Assembly: GCF_004193775.1 (NCBI RefSeq)
Contig: NC_041008.1
Location: 3,598,958 to 3,662,957, forward strand
DNA: 64,000 bases
Direction: 5' to 3'
Origin: Glycine soja
Lineage: Eukaryota; Streptophyta; Magnoliopsida; Fabales; Fabaceae
Below, piece after piece: positions 23,675 to 39,900 of this stretch; positions within the stretch are counted from its first letter, which is position 1, and each line of letters starts with the position of its first letter. The notes below the pieces were generated by a model. The model was not told the origin of the DNA. It worked only from the letters and a program-made list of their open reading frames with translations, and did not search any database. The position numbers were made by a program, and so were the translations under genes.

Positions 23675-26043
23675 CCAAAGTATAAAAAGAAAACCAACCT
23701 TTAGTGCCTTGTTTTTTAGAGCAGGTAGCATGTCTCGTGATGCTTCTTCAAGTGCAACAACAAACCGTTCATATCTGAGACATAAGAAACTGTTCAGTGC
23801 ATCACTAACAAAAGCTTGAGTGGACAGAAAAATGCAGTGTCATTGACAATTGGAAATATTCCTCAAGCAAAATGTGTACTGTAAAGTGAAGCAGTGAAGT
23901 TTTGGACTGTCTGATACTAGTATTAGTAAGCCCTTTCTCCTATTCTTCCATGGCAATATTATGACTCCTCAAGCAAAATATTATTTAATGTGTCAAAATG
24001 CTCATTAGAATTCAATATTCTTATAATGAAGGAGCAAATAATTAAATGTATGCAAAGCATCCGAAGTTTAGGAAACAAAAGATGCACTTCATAAAATTCA
24101 CTAGCAATTAGAATTTACTAAAGAAATCCTTAACAGAGTCAAATCAAAGAAATTGATTTAAGATGAAAATGTGGAAATGAACAAAGTGTTCTTACACATA
24201 CCTCTGCTTCAAACATTCCTCCCAATACCAGAAAAGGAGAAGGGAGTAACCATCTTTAGTCTCAGGAACATGATTTAGGGGCCGCTGTATCAAGGTCTTC
24301 AATTTACGATCTGGTAATAAGCTGCAAGAAAAATGGAAAAACAATGTAGTAGATCAGAGCACTGAAACCTCGTGTGATATTAGAACAAATAGGGGCTACT
24401 ATTGGCAGAGTAATGTGAAAGGCAAAGGAACGATTGGAATATATTATTATCTATCGAATTTGATTACTTTCCACAACTTCAGTCCCGAGAGATTTAGTCT
24501 CATTCTTTAAGAATTTTTTCAAAAGCTATTTATATCATGATGATTTTTTTTTCATAACGGGGAGGGGGGAGCAGACCTTGCAATAAATAATTCTTGCAGA
24601 GCTTCGAAACCTGTCAAGGCATGGCGCTTTCCAACCTTGGATGTCACCATTCCTAGATTAAATATCAAACGTTGTCAATTGCTTAAGTCTAAAGCACATA
24701 TGGGGAAGACAAAAAATAATATAAGCTCTACTGTAAAGCCAAGGTATGAATACATACAGAGGCAATCTCACTTCAAACACAGATAATTGAGAAGGAGAAT
24801 CATCTGCTTCAGATTTGGGTAACAACTAACAAGCAGAGGAGAGTGCTGCTTGGAAATAGATCAATTTTTCTTTTATAGCATTAAATATGTTATATAGGTC
24901 ACATTCACAACGTAGGACCACTAAGATTTCAAAGTGCGGGGGAAACAGATTTTAGAAGGCATCGTTTGATAAAAAGATACGTGCGAGATAAGGTGACCAA
25001 ATGGCCAAAAACTTGGAAAGAAAAATCCCCCATTAAGCAAATAATAGCACACGCAAGATGTCATACAAATCATTCACCTACACAAATAAAGTTCCACCAG
25101 ACCCATGTAAGCAAACAATTAAGCTATCACATTGCTTAGAAGAACAACTCGAACTAGAAATATTCACACACAAGTCCTCACTGAACGCTCATTGCTTACT
25201 CTTCAACTCACCTACTAACAAACACTTAAAACAATAAACCCAATGTAAACACTTGCATGACACCTCAATCAAACTAGCCATAAATAACAACACACCAAAA
25301 ACAAAAATCCAATCAATAAAACTAAAAACAAGAAAGAAAGAAAAAAAATGAGAACTCAACTAACCCAAAAGAGCATCAAGAGAACGCAAGTTTGCAATTG
25401 GATTATCCCCCACAAGCACAGCAAAAGCAGAAACTTTATCAGCAGCAGTCCCTGACCTCTGTGTTGAAACCAACATCTTAATATCACTGCTTTGCCCTCT
25501 TGATGACTCATAATCCTGAACAAACTGTGCCATCAACCTCTCCCCCAATTCCCTCTTTTTCTCCACAAACCCTTTCCACTCTCCCACATCCCTCACCTCC
25601 ACCTTCTTCCCTTCCCCAATCACCTTTCCTTCAAGTTCAGCCATGTCCTCAAACCACACTCCCAAACCACTTGGCTTCATCAAAGGAAGCTTGGGAAGGT
25701 TCCTGAACTTGTTGAACCCCTTTTCCCTGTTGAAACCACTGTCCAGCGACAGAACAGGGGGTTTCGGTTTCGGTTCGGTTTTGGCGTTGCGCTTCTCGTG
25801 GGGTCCGTTGTTTTTGCCAAAAGTTTTGTTCTTTGGATTATGGGGATTTTGGGGCGTGACTTTTTCAGGCGTTTGTTGCTTCTTCGGGAGCTTGTTTGGC
25901 TTGGTTTTGCGGAAATCAACATCGTTGAAACCTGAGTGGGGTTGCGAAGTGGACAAGCCGAGCTCGGAAGCGAAGGAGGCGACGTCTTTGAGGAGGTCAA
26001 CGTCCTCTGGTTTCTTTGACTTGGTGGAATTCGATTTCACCAT
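19289..26043 (-). CDS. SWA2: SWA2 / NOC1 (MAK21, CEBPZ-type) nucleolar ribosome-biogenesis factor, 16 exons
   Basis: Exons in order: 26043-25365, 24652-24577, 24321-24202, 23774-23699, 23490-23422, 23233-23153, 22782-22711, 22442-22350, 22217-22083, 21964-21881, 21752-21609, 21508-21419, 21347-21265, 21080-20706, 20278-20056 and 19945-19289. All join in frame to 1018 aa, close to what I recall for Arabidopsis SWA2. A basic N-terminus (to about 220) is followed by alpha-solenoid-like sequence. The CBF/MAK21 domain (about 480-770; NFNVGVQALMLLDKI, MFIALLLRAMKRDVN, SWWELMVLASHAHPSV) is split by an acidic insert of about 95 residues in exon 14. The tail (830-1018) is rich in Asp/Glu and ends in Lys/Arg runs. 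The yeast homologue Noc1 works with Noc2 in 60S pre-ribosome maturation in the nucleolus. Intron 11 starts with GC rather than GT (21608-21607). The old name CCAAT-binding factor need not mean DNA binding here. Confidence 0.92.
23645..23672. repeat. (AC)14 microsatellite in SWA2 intron 4
   Basis: Uninterrupted AC dinucleotide run, about 27 bp downstream of the exon 4 donor in the direction of transcription. Confidence 0.95.
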
Positions 26044-26117
26044 TGTTGCATGTGGAACGAAGGAAGAACCAGTTCAGAGTTTCGGAGAAAAGAACGAAAT
26101 AGAATAAATCAAGTAGG

Positions 26118-26172
26118 TAGGGTTTAAGAAACCGTTGGGCCTGGCTCACATAAAACCCAACTTTTAGGCCCA
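26118..26172 (-). promoter_or_regulatory. SWA2 promoter: telo-box and two site II elements
   Basis: TAGGGTTT (26118-26125, AAACCCTA on the gene strand), TGGGCC (26136-26141) and GGCCCA (26167-26172) lie 75-130 bp upstream of the ATG. Telo-box plus site II (TGGGCY) is the known TCP-bound module of plant ribosomal-protein and ribosome-biogenesis genes. Confidence 0.65.
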
Positions 26173-28440
26173 AAAGACTTAACTCATGTATTGCATCCTA
26201 ATTATCTACCCAATACTCATTTCTCTCCACGTTTTTAGAATGAGTATTTGAAAAATTGTAAACTTTAGGAATTCAGATTTATAATAATCCAGCAAATCAA
26301 TTCTAGAAAGCTAATTACGTTACATGTTTGAATTAGATTCTAGGATTTAGTTTTTGGAATAAACTAATTACGAGTAACTGTAACTTCTGCATCATTTTGT
26401 CATTTTGACATGGTTTTGCTGCCTAAACATAGATCCAATACGTATTTTCAAACACTTTCTGAATTATTAAATTAAAAATATACAAAACCTACGAATCCAA
26501 ACCAACTTAGTTATTAAATTATTAAATTAAAAATATACAAAACACCACAGTTTTTTGCTAACTTTTAACCATAATTTTTTTCCCTTCTTTAATTGTTGTT
26601 TTTTTATCTTAAATTTGTCTATGTTTTCTGATGTTAATATAATAGTTTATTTATATCTAAAATAAAATAATATATTAGTATTAAAATTATTTATTTTATT
26701 AATCAAATATTATCACAAATCAATCTCTTAAGAGAACATTTAGTTATTATATATTTATAAAACTCTAGACAAAAATAAATTATAATTTTTATAAAATAAA
26801 AAATATTTTTTAAATGCTCGAGCTTGATTGAGAAACATGATTACAATTAAAAAAATTGCAATAACATTTCTTAGTGTGTTTTGAAAACAAATTTTTGAAA
26901 TGTCAAATTACAATTTCAAAACTTTTTTGGAACATTATTGTTATTGCCTAGCCTATATCAATTATTAATTATTAAAAAGATAAATGTTTTTTATTAACAC
27001 TTGCAAAATTATGCTATATAAAGATAAAGGTTTGTATCAACTCTCTTGTCAATAAAAAATCCTAACAATTATTGAATTATGTTATACTTCAGTTAGTCAT
27101 TCCATCTGTCACCTTTCACCATAACCACCATATGATCTTTTTTTTTTTTCCTCTCTCCTTTGAATCTTAATTTATTACCACAATTTTATTATTACGGTTA
27201 GATAAATATTTTTTAATCTAACCATCATATATTCACGAATCATTAACGAGAAATTAGTCACCGCTTTCGAATGAACTTCGTGCCAACTGGTAAAAAAAAG
27301 CAACAGAGGTTCTGATCAATGTGAAATTTTTTAAAATTTATTACAATTTAAAAAATGAAATCTTTATTGGACCTCCTAGTTTATATACATCAATTTTTGG
27401 AAATTGTTTAGGACACCCAGCATTTTTGCTGGGCATCCAGCAACTTACATGAAAGGACTATAATGTCCTTCATCCTTTGCTATATAATCAAACAGTGGTT
27501 CATCTGTATGAGTCATTATTCTCCCATAAATGCTTCTTCTTCCTCGTTTATTAAGCTTCCTCCCTTCTTCTTCGGCTTCCTGCTTCTTGTTCCATCTTCG
27601 CCTTGGTGCTTCTTCTTCTTCTACTACTTTATCTTTCTCATTTTCAACATTCATATCAACTTCTTCATACATCATATTATCATACATTCACTCTCTTCGT
27701 CCATCTTAATAAAACATTTAACAAATTTAATTCAATGACAAAAAATTATACAATCACCTCATTTGTTATTGACACAAATATAACTGTTTACAAAATATTG
27801 TTGTACTGCACATTTTTATTAAAATGTCATATAAATCTAATAAATGCAGCATTCAATAAAATACATAATTGAATTAAAGATGTAAATACATAATCATTGT
27901 TATAAAAATTTGTTTAATTATTAATCATTAGTATTTTAATTTTTATGCAATCTAATGTTATTTAATTATTAATCATTAGTATTTTTTTCCACCATTCTAA
28001 TTACTTAATACATTTTTTATATCACTACAAAAATTAATATCACCATATCAAATTTTCTGAAATGACTACAACTAATGCAATCGAAAAACAAAATTAATAA
28101 TAATTAAATTTACGGATTAACAATCTGTGTAATCATATGGATTGACAATCCGTATGTGCATCCCATTTTTTTTTACTTACCTCTCCTTTCCTGACGACGA
28201 AAACCGACCGAAACTCACCATATACTCCTCACAAAAGCATGTACACCACGGGAGACCAAATATGCTTGCAAACTATCGGTAACGGAAGCAAGTTACAATA
28301 AGTGATGGAAATCTTGTGAAAAAAAAAATGGTGCTGCATAAATAAAAAATTCATGCTGTTATTTAACCAAAAATATCATAAGGGTATTTTTGACATTTTG
28401 GAAAATTCCTGGGTTCTCCAAGCAATTCCCTCAAATTTTT
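26173..28440. other. Spacer between the divergent SWA2 and RPSA genes
   Basis: AT-rich. It includes a short hairpin cacccagcatttttgctggg around 27413-27432, a direct repeat ttaattattaatcattagta (two copies about 47 bp apart, near 27914 and 27961), and paired phrases like gattgacaatccgt near 28140. These suggest old transposon debris. The charged 80-codon minus frame at 27445-27687 is not convincing. Confidence 0.5.
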
Positions 28441-28444
28441 TAAT

Positions 28445-28512
28445 TGGGCTTGTTAGTCGACTGGCCGTTAACCCGAAACAGAAAAGCCCAGTAACAAAAC
28501 CCATTAGGGTTT
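28445..28512 (+). promoter_or_regulatory. RPSA promoter: two site II elements and a telo-box
   Basis: TGGGCT (28445-28450), AGCCCA (28485-28490, reverse site II) and TTAGGGTTT (28504-28512, reverse telo-box) lie 120-190 bp upstream of the ATG. A second telo-like AAACCCTAG occurs just inside intron 1 (about 28796). This is the usual plant ribosomal-protein promoter. Confidence 0.75.
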
Positions 28513-28633
28513 CCGGTATATTAGAAATGCAGCGCAGCTTCACCCTGCAAAGTGTTTCTTGTAGCATTCAGTGAAACACTAGCTAGGGTATTGGGAGCTC
28601 TCGTTGTTTCGGAGTTAGGGACCTTACGCAGCC

Positions 28634-30522
<1,889 letters not shown>

Positions 30523-33500
30523 ACTAGTGTTTTTTGATGCTATGATTTTGCCCCGTCCCTCAATTTTAGTTTACCTGTCTTTCTTTGAAGTAAAATATGG
30601 ATTTTTTTTTGTAGCAAAGGAACTTGTTTTTCTATTTTGTTATGAGTGGCAGAAATATTATTATTAACATGGTATATTCGGGTAAGATTTTATTATGTTT
30701 TGATGCAGTCATGATTCATGTGTTTGGTAATATGATATTTTGGCCCCCTTTTGTTTACAATTACTGATACATTGATATACTGTGAATGCCTCGCTATTGT
30801 AAAACTGGATTTCGATGATCAATCTAGGAGCTGCTAACCAATATTCGTTTAAAACAATGAAAAGGCTTCATTTTTAATTTAGTAAAATCCCTTTTTGGGC
30901 ATGTCATGAAAATAATTTAAGCTTTGAAAGGGTCATAGCACACTATCCACGTTTGAAAATTACCATGTCAGTGTTTTGTTTATACTATATTTGAATTTGA
31001 ACAAGTGTCGCTGCCTTTGTAAATCATTCTCCGTCGCCTCTGGATGTTTCCCTATTTTCGAGAAAATGTTTTTGGGTAATAGATAGCGAATGAGTTTTCT
31101 GTAAGATGGATGGATGTGAAGCTCGTAAATCATAATGCTGAAACTTCTCAATATAAACGCTTTGGTGTCCTTACGTATGCTGTTAAACAAAAGATTACGC
31201 CAAATGGAGTAAAAAAATGCAGATTAGGAATGTGCAATGCCGACTTGGTAACCTAGAGAATGGTGGCTCTATTTTTACGGAGTTAAATTGACCGAGATGC
31301 AATTTTCAATATAAACGTAAAATGTCTTTCTTTCAACGTACTAAAAATGATAAAATGAGTTCGTCCTCTATGGCTCTCATGTTTAATGGAGAGTATGTTT
31401 ATGATTTGAATATTTCATAATTTGTTATGCATGGATGATCACATGGCCACATTTTTTGGGGCAAATCTTAGACTAGGTTTAAATTTGTTAAACAATAGTA
31501 ATTTAAAAAAATGGATTTTTTTATTTATTGATAATATACATGCATGTACTTTCTCTTACATTCCACTTTCATCCCATTTCTGTCTCTCTCTCCTATGCAT
31601 CCTAATCTCATCCCATTGGTAAAACACTTTCATCCCATTTCTTTTCTTAACTTGAATCAATAGGTGCCACTTGACAAATTGAAGTAAAGCATGATGAAGG
31701 AAAACGGTAAGGTGCAATAGTGAAAGGTTGTTGGATGCTAATCAAAAGATGCATCTAACATTCAGTCGGTGTTTTACTTTTGCTAGCTTTTGAGATCTAC
31801 ATCCAACAATACATAAAGCTCTTGAGAAAGGCTAGAGTGGAAATTCGCGTGAGAGAATCCAAATTAGCACTGGATCATAGTTAAAATTGTGCAGCATAAT
31901 TGTGAGATCTGATTCGATCATTGATTGATTCGATTGAGATAATGGAATAAGTGATCCAACTGATCGGTTAGTAATTGACATGATTTGACTTGGTATATAT
32001 TAAAATTTTAAAATTATATATGTATCTATTATATATAAGTAAATAACTAACATTATTTGAGTAAGAAAAATTTATTCATACTCTAAAATCTAAAATAACA
32101 ATTAGTAATAGTGAGACATCAAAACAACGTCCTAAAGGTGATTCATTTTTTTTTTTTGTAAAATCAATCGGATCAAATTAGTCTAACCGGGATCCGGTAA
32201 CCTAACTGGTCGAGTTTGGTCAGGTCATTTCAGGTCAATTCCATGAACGATCTAATGGAGAAACTGATCCGGTTAGACCACTTGATCCCAGTTGGACATG
32301 TCTAACCAACTAGACCAAACTGAATTTCACAACTATATTGTGTAGCCTAAATATGTCTGATCCTATATTAGTGGTTCAACCGTGGCGTGCTCTCATTCTT
32401 TTCCTTTTAATTCATGCAAGGCCTCACATATAATTATCACCTAAAATTATATTCCTAAAGTTGACACTGCTACTTGAACAGCTTGAACAAAAAATATCAT
32501 TTATCTTCATATCCTCTCAAATTGCTTGAGACATGATAGTATAAATATAAAAGTATGTTTGAAGGGATAAAAAAATATAAAATAAAATCACATTTTGCTT
32601 TTTAAAATAAAATATAAATTATAAGCTCCGAGTTTAGTTTTACTTGGACCAACGATAAGTATTTTTTTTTTCCTTTTAAAATTGCAAATGAGATTAAAAT
32701 ATTTATTACACCATAAATATCTAAATAATAGAATGAACATCTTGTTTTATTTTATTCTATTTCATTGCGTCATATTTGCTTTAATTCAATCCATTATTAA
32801 AAATCTATCACTAAAGGTTGACTCAAATTACAACTACAAGATACCTTCCCAAAAATGAAAGGAAGAAAACATGCGAGAAATATTAAATAGCAGACACTTT
32901 TGAGTCAAAGATTAGGCTCTATAATGTAATGTTGAACAAAATTTCCTAAGAAAAATTTCAACCAGAAAATTTTATTAAACATTTTTTCATTAAAATTGTG
33001 AATTAATTTTCTAATGCAAAAACAAAGAAGCCATGTTGCTTACAAAGGCATTAACAAACAAAATTAAAAGTTAAAATACAAGACACGAGATTGGCATTTG
33101 TTTTATTGCATTATTGTGGGAGCACAACACACGAACCACATTAGGCTCCATTATTATTAATTTATGAAGTCTTCGACCACAATACTTTTAGCTTTCTCTT
33201 AGAAGAAAAGTTGGACCAAATGCTTTTTCTGAAGAAAAAAAAATATTAAACAGCTAAACTTTTGTTAAAAATATAACTTTTAAAAAACTCTTTCTTCTCT
33301 CTCTTCACCCTCTCAGATTTTAAGCTAAAAGCTATAAAACAACTTCACATAGTTCTTATTTTAAACTTTTTTTAACGAGTTAAACTCAAGTTCAAAATAA
33401 CTCTTGTATTATAAAAAAGTTTGACCGGGCAATGCCAACACTTGGAATTTCATCATGTCAACTTCCCATTCCCTCACGTTTTCTAGTCTTTTCAAACAAA

Positions 33501-33951
33501 TTAAACTACAAGAGCTAATTTAAAATTTAATAATAAAAAAAAGGATAGGACTTTGCAGCTTGATGATGACAAAAGCTGAAATATCCAAGGAACCAAAAAA
33601 AGTTGACTGCAGATAATGTATTGGGCAGTTATAACCTGAGAACCAGCTACGGATTTTTTTGTGTTTTTGAATTTAAATTTTATACAGGGTGGGTGATTAT
33701 GGTAAGTTTGTGAAGGCACAAAAATGAATTACCTATAGACATCTACCATTACCTAAATGATGCTCTATCTTTAAGAAAAATATAATCAGTAACTCAAATG
33801 TTGCCCTTGAACAAAACTCAGCTTTGTCAGCTGCTGCCACTGCTATTTGCTTTTGGATGATATCTTACCATTTATTTCTGTACAGAAAGTCAGGAACCCT
33901 CCACCTCCACATCCTTCGGATGTGATGATAAAAGTCGAGCATTAAATTGCC
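30523..33951. other. Spacer between the convergent RPSA and SAC genes
   Basis: AT-rich with decayed repeat-like sequence, notably 31880-32340, where phrases such as gatccggttagacc and tagttgtgaaattc recur in both orientations. That looks like an old DNA transposon remnant, but I could not define its ends. No gene was recognised. Confidence 0.45.
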
Positions 33952-36900
33952 TCAAATAAAAAGCATCTCCCCTTGAGTTATCCAACGTTCAAAGCTTTCA
34001 CTGTATTTGCTATCTTTGTTGAGTTCTTCTCCACTCTGCCTTCCCTGAAATACAATGAAACCAAATTTTAGTTCCCAATTGGTTGCATCCTAGGAAATAA
34101 TGGACTAAGTCAAAATATATAGTTTTGCACACCGTATTTGTGCCATATTGGTAGTAATAGTGGACAAAAAATGGGATTTAATTTTGATTAACTATCATTG
34201 TAAAACTTCTTTACACAAACAATACCGATAACATGTGTTGTCATGAATTTTACTATGACATTAATAAGAAGTACCAGATAGATCAAACTCTTCTAATGAT
34301 GTGACAATGGGTGATTGGATGATAAGGTAAAACGGTTTTTTACACAAACGGATGCATATCAAAATTGAATTTAGACAAACAAATGTACATAACCAATTTG
34401 ATACTGAAAGTATTTAATGCTGAAGTTTGTAGAGAACTTGTGGATAAAAACTGAGGTCTTCAATTGCTGAAACTAGGACAACCAAATCTAGATTCCCAAT
34501 ACTTGCATTGTCAAGTAGATGTTCTAAGTTCTGACCACAAATTCACAAGTAATTGTGTCATTGATACTTATTCATAGGACTTAAAAGAAATACAGAAAGG
34601 CCTTTTTCTTCTTAACTAACTACAAGTCAACGATATTTCCTTAGTGGAAGCAAATTATGTTATTCTGTAATGATATTCTGCAACTAACAACATATACTGA
34701 CCTTAATGCTGGAGCCAGATTCACTTGCAGATGTCTCAGTAGTTATTAGTTCATTCGCAATATTCTCCGAGGAGATGCTGGTTGACCTGTAACATCAACA
34801 ATGTTGGCATCAGTCAATAACAAAAGCTTGAAAATATAGACTAATACCTAATTCAAGAACTAGGTTTTTACTCCAAAATATTGATATTACTTAAATTTCT
34901 TGACCGTGTTATTCAAATAAACACCTCAATCTAGAAACCTTAACCAAATAATTATACTAAAAAGGAAAAAAAGAAAAAGAAAAAAGACTCTAAGTCTTCC
35001 TTGTTCACTTTCAACAACAACAACAAAGTCTCACACCACTAGGTGAGCATTCATTAACAAATAACAACATGAGCTGTGTCATAAAAGCATTCTTTTCATT
35101 CACTCACCCAAAATAACATATGCCTCTCTACCTTTGATCAAAGATTCAAGGAAAGCATAAAACCAATGGCAAAGAAAGACCATATTTTAAAAATCAACAA
35201 GTGTCAAAGTAAAACGGCATGGGTATATGATTACTAATCAAGGTTTCAAAACTACCTTTCAAGCAATTCCTCTTCACAAGAATTTCCAGAAGAAGAAAGC
35301 CAGTCCACATCAAGGAAATTGGAGCAGTCACATGCATCTCCATGTTCATCATAACAAATATGATCACTCTCACAATTTTGGCCATTGACATATATCTGCC
35401 TGTATGATTTGATAAAACATAACTGTCAAAAGATTTGGATAGTTTGAGTCGTAAATCATATCAGGTCAAACTATGGATCACACAAAAATGGAATTTGGTT
35501 ACTAAGGTGCCTGACTGATTCTCCTCTACATTCTCTTTTGAATGGCAAACCAAATTTAAAAGAAACAAAACAACTAAAATAATAAGTTATTAGGTATTAA
35601 CAATTTAGGAAGAAAAACTTGGTAATAGAGGCACCAGCTTATTATTTTACACTTTAAAAATTGCTTCTAACAAATTCCTGCCAGAAGAGCACAACTACAG
35701 AGCACTATTATTAACTACTCCCATGCGTAACATGAGTAGAAAAAATTATATTACCTAGTAAAAAAAGGTGGTGACCCATGTTAAATAAGTTTCATTCCCA
35801 TTGCTGAAATCCTATTCCTTTCAAAGTGGGGAACTTTAAAATATTCATAACAGTTGAAATTACAAGGATTTAAAAGATACTGTGAGTAATACTCTCCTAT
35901 TTAAAAAGAGAACAAATCAATATATATATAACGAAACTTGAAAACCACTCCTAACACAACATCTATTCTAAAAAACAATTAATAATGAGATTGTTTCTAT
36001 ATATCCTAAAATTATAATTAATAAGGGAGGATTTCCAGGGGCTGCACAATAATTCCTCGTTAAAAAAATAAATAAAAAAAATCCACACAATGATAAGGTT
36101 TACTTGAAACCTCTAACTTTCCCTCCATCCAAAAATATTTTTAAGGAAATACTTTTAGACACCAGATTCCATTGGCTTAATCTACCCTCCTTTACAGACC
36201 TTAATGCTGTACAATGCATGTCCCAATTAATTGCATGATTCCTCCTAGAACTCCTAGATTGCCCATCATAATTGAGTTGAGGGAGTGCAATTTGAATCAG
36301 AGACCTGGTTCTGTCTAGCTCTTTGAGCCAGTGTTATTATCAGATTTTCAGCAGGTCTGTCTTTCAAAGAAGTTACATTATATTGCTTAATTTAGCACGC
36401 AAAATGCTAATTTAGAATACCTGCAATGACAGATATCACTTCCACAAGTATAGATATCTGGAGTAGAGCCCGAAAGGAAACGCTTATCAGGTTTTTCAGA
36501 CGAGTTCTGATCATTTGTAACATTCAAGTTCCTAATTGTAGTGTCACTTTCACTGAGAATGTTACCATCTGATAGTGATCTTTTAATAGTTGACCTACCA
36601 AAATAAAGGGTTAGCCTCGACAATCTTCTGACAATGGAAGACATTTTAAGACAATATCATTTAATAAAACCCACAAGGCACAAATAACTTGTATTCATTT
36701 GCTTTCATCCTCAAAAGAGAAGGATAAATTTGAGATTACACTTTGCCTATATAATGTTGTCCTTGCATAAATCTTAACTCTTTAAGTCAAAGCTAAAAAA
36801 CATCTCACTACCTCAAAACTACTTAAAATGTTTTAAAAGAGGCATTCTGCATTCCTCAAATCATCAATCTCTCTCTATATGCTTGTCCAATATTTCAGTT

Positions 36901-39900
36901 TTAGAATTATGCTCAAAGTTAAAGACAGATCTAAATAGAAAAGTATACTACTGAAATTTGACAAAATATCAAAAGTTCATATACACCAATTAAATTCTTG
37001 AAAATTAAATATTTAATGCTTCATTAAATGAAAAGGACAAAAACTGGTGCAACTCAATAATCCACTCTTTACCTAACGCTGTCATCTGCTACATACAGAC
37101 CATGTTTCTTGACAGTGTAATGCTGATCCGAATCTAGTTCCCATAGTGCTGGATTTCCTTGTTGGGGTTGAAAATGCCCCAAGAGTCTGAACCAAACAAA
37201 ATCAAACACAACAATTACTAAATCATTATAATACAATCACATATATACATAACTTGTGTTTGCTGTAAACCATATTACATATGAAAACAGTTGTAAATAC
37301 AACTAAAAAATTGGCTTATTTGACTTACAAGTTAATTGCTTTTTGCTTATCACCATCTAAATATGTGTTGTTATAATAACGCTGTAGTGTTCGAATAAAT
37401 TCCTGGGATTGAGCTGCTGCCTTCCATTGACCTCTTCTCTCAGAAAATATCTAAATAGAGATACCAATTGCAAAATACTCAAAGGAGTGAGCAGCAATCC
37501 GACAAAATTCCATTGCAAGGAAAATAGGACAAGAGACAAATTTAGATTTCCTTTAAAGCTTTGGGAAAATTCTGATGGTCTGTTTATAATAAATTAATCC
37601 ATAGATGCTTGACCTATTTCGGTATTTTTAAATGCATCCCTATACTATAAAAATTTATAATTAGGTCCTTAACAAATAAATCCTTTGTAATTCAGTATCT
37701 AGAATAGAGTTCCGTCAATATATAGAAAATATTCCTGATCTCTGTTATGAATTTTAAAAGTATAGGGACCTAGTTAAACAAGAATCATGTGATGTAATAA
37801 CTGCATCCATATAATTAACCAAACCTACAACAAATTAAACCCTACCTACCGCAGAAGATTGCGAATCAAATAAAAAGACATATTTTTATTGGATTTTGAG
37901 ACATCCTAATAAAAGCAATAAGCTTTCAGAATTAGATTAACTTATGTCATTCTGTATTCAATGTTAAGCTTAAGATAAACTCATGCAGATCCTAAATAAA
38001 ATAATTATGTGCAGAAATTCTGATCCCAAATTACATTTCAAAATCCATAAAGTCCAAACTCCAGAAGGTAGAGAGATTACCTTATTGTGTGCTGCAGAAC
38101 CCCCATATTGAAAGGCTAATGTGTCGCCCATGGACTCATAGATTTCCATTAATTCCTTGGCCAAAGGGTTATCAAGATCGATATACGGGGTTTCAATAAA
38201 TCCTAAAGCTTGTAGCTGACATCCAAGCGCAGCTAGTCCATAAGTATATTGAGCAACATTGGTACGATCTAAGCAGTCTATGCAATTAGTCCTCAAGACC
38301 CCAGATTGAAGCATCTGGGGTTTGACACTGTAATCTTTGTTCTCATCACTACTACAGTAACAATTGATAATTTCTGTTTCTTTATCAACATTATCCTTGT
38401 TTATACTAGCTTGTTCTGTGATGCAGTGATCAGTGACATTGTTATTCCTGCATTATATTAAAAACATGATCATCAATAAACGATGGAAATAAAAACAACC
38501 ATTCATGAGTTTTTACCTAACAGCTTATGCTTTTGGAAGACTTGGTCCATAACACAGTAGCTTTTATGACCAAGAAGTTTCAGCACAAGGTAGTGTGGAC
38601 TTGTGCATTGTCCATGCTTCAAGCTCAAAGAGCTCTTGCATGGGCTCATATGAGATTAATTAAAAAAGAACATGAGTTTTCACATATTAGTTAAAGCTTT
38701 TGAGTAAGTCCATGACAAAAAAATAAATAAATAACATTGAGGCAAAATGTGTTATGCTACTTACTCGGTGTAGGAATAATGCGAAAATCCATCTAGCCTC
38801 ACATTTGATGTCACTGGACAATAGAAGATGCCAGTCAGCTTCAGCGCATATGCAGCCACTTTTCCCAGTTGTCCCAACACATTAGTAGCTTTGCTGCTAA
38901 AGGTGTTTGATCTAATAATATCAGAATAACACCCCAAGAATAAACCTGTAGTGGTTGGACAATATAAGGGAAGTGAAAGTTACCATCTTGAATGCCTATG
39001 CAGATCCCAATGAACGAACCTCAGGCGATTTTCGCCTTTCAAATTTTTATTAAGAGACCTAACAGCATTCGCAAACTCGGCTCGCAGAATAGTTTCTCGA
39101 GGCTTCTTCTCACGTGTCTTAAACAAACAAAAAAAAAACAATATATAAGTAGAAAATCTTTTAGTATATACACAAGACAAAGAAACCAAGCTTGCTCGAT
39201 GGTTCCTTAAATATGTGGAAATGCCTACCTTTATCAAGTTCAGTATAATAATTGGATTTCCATATCTCTTGACAAGATTTTCAAAATGAAGTCTTGTGGC
39301 TTCAAAATTAGAGTCCTTCCTTGATACTAGAGAAAAGTAAAGAAAATGAGCTGTCAGCATATATTTCAAAACAAGTGAGTAACAAAGGAAAGTTGCTTCT
39401 ATATCATACATATAATGTCAGGTTTTATATTCAATCTAGAGGCTTCCTGAGACCAGAACAGAGGGATTGAACCCCGGATCTGCACCACAGAACTGATTTG
39501 CATTGGCCGTCCACCACGAGCATCTGTAAAGACTATCTGCTCTGTCTCAACATCATTAGCTACTCTACCCTTTTCATTCACTCCGCGTTTCAAATATCTG
39601 CACCACAAGTGCATAGATGTGAAATAGAATGCAATTTTAATCTTAACACAGACTTGAGAAAAAGCTAAAAAATGCACAAACCTGGTCCCAGCATAATGCC
39701 GTGAGCGCCTAGCAATGATAGTCAAGTTGAACTCATTGTCAGATATAGAAAGTTTGACCTACACACCATACCATAAAATGAACACTTGTCAAAAAGATTA
39801 CATCAAATGTTTTCTGAGAACACATAATACTAGCACTCGCTATTAAAGTAAATCTAGAAACCAATAATACAGTAACCATTAAAAGTTACCCAGCAATAAG

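Noticed and set aside
25643..26107. 154-codon plus-strand frame at the SWA2 5' end
   Set aside because: Antisense of the well-supported first exon of SWA2; no family match.
27445..27687. 80-codon highly charged minus-strand frame
   Set aside because: Glu/Lys/Arg-rich, no domain, surrounded by transposon-like debris; composition alone explains the open frame.
31880..32340. Possible DNA transposon with inverted ends
   Set aside because: Similar phrases appear in both orientations, but I could not define matching ends or a target duplication.
37600..37810. Possible foldback in SAC intron 10
   Set aside because: Matches such as aggtccttaa / ctaggtccct are short and interrupted; too weak to call.
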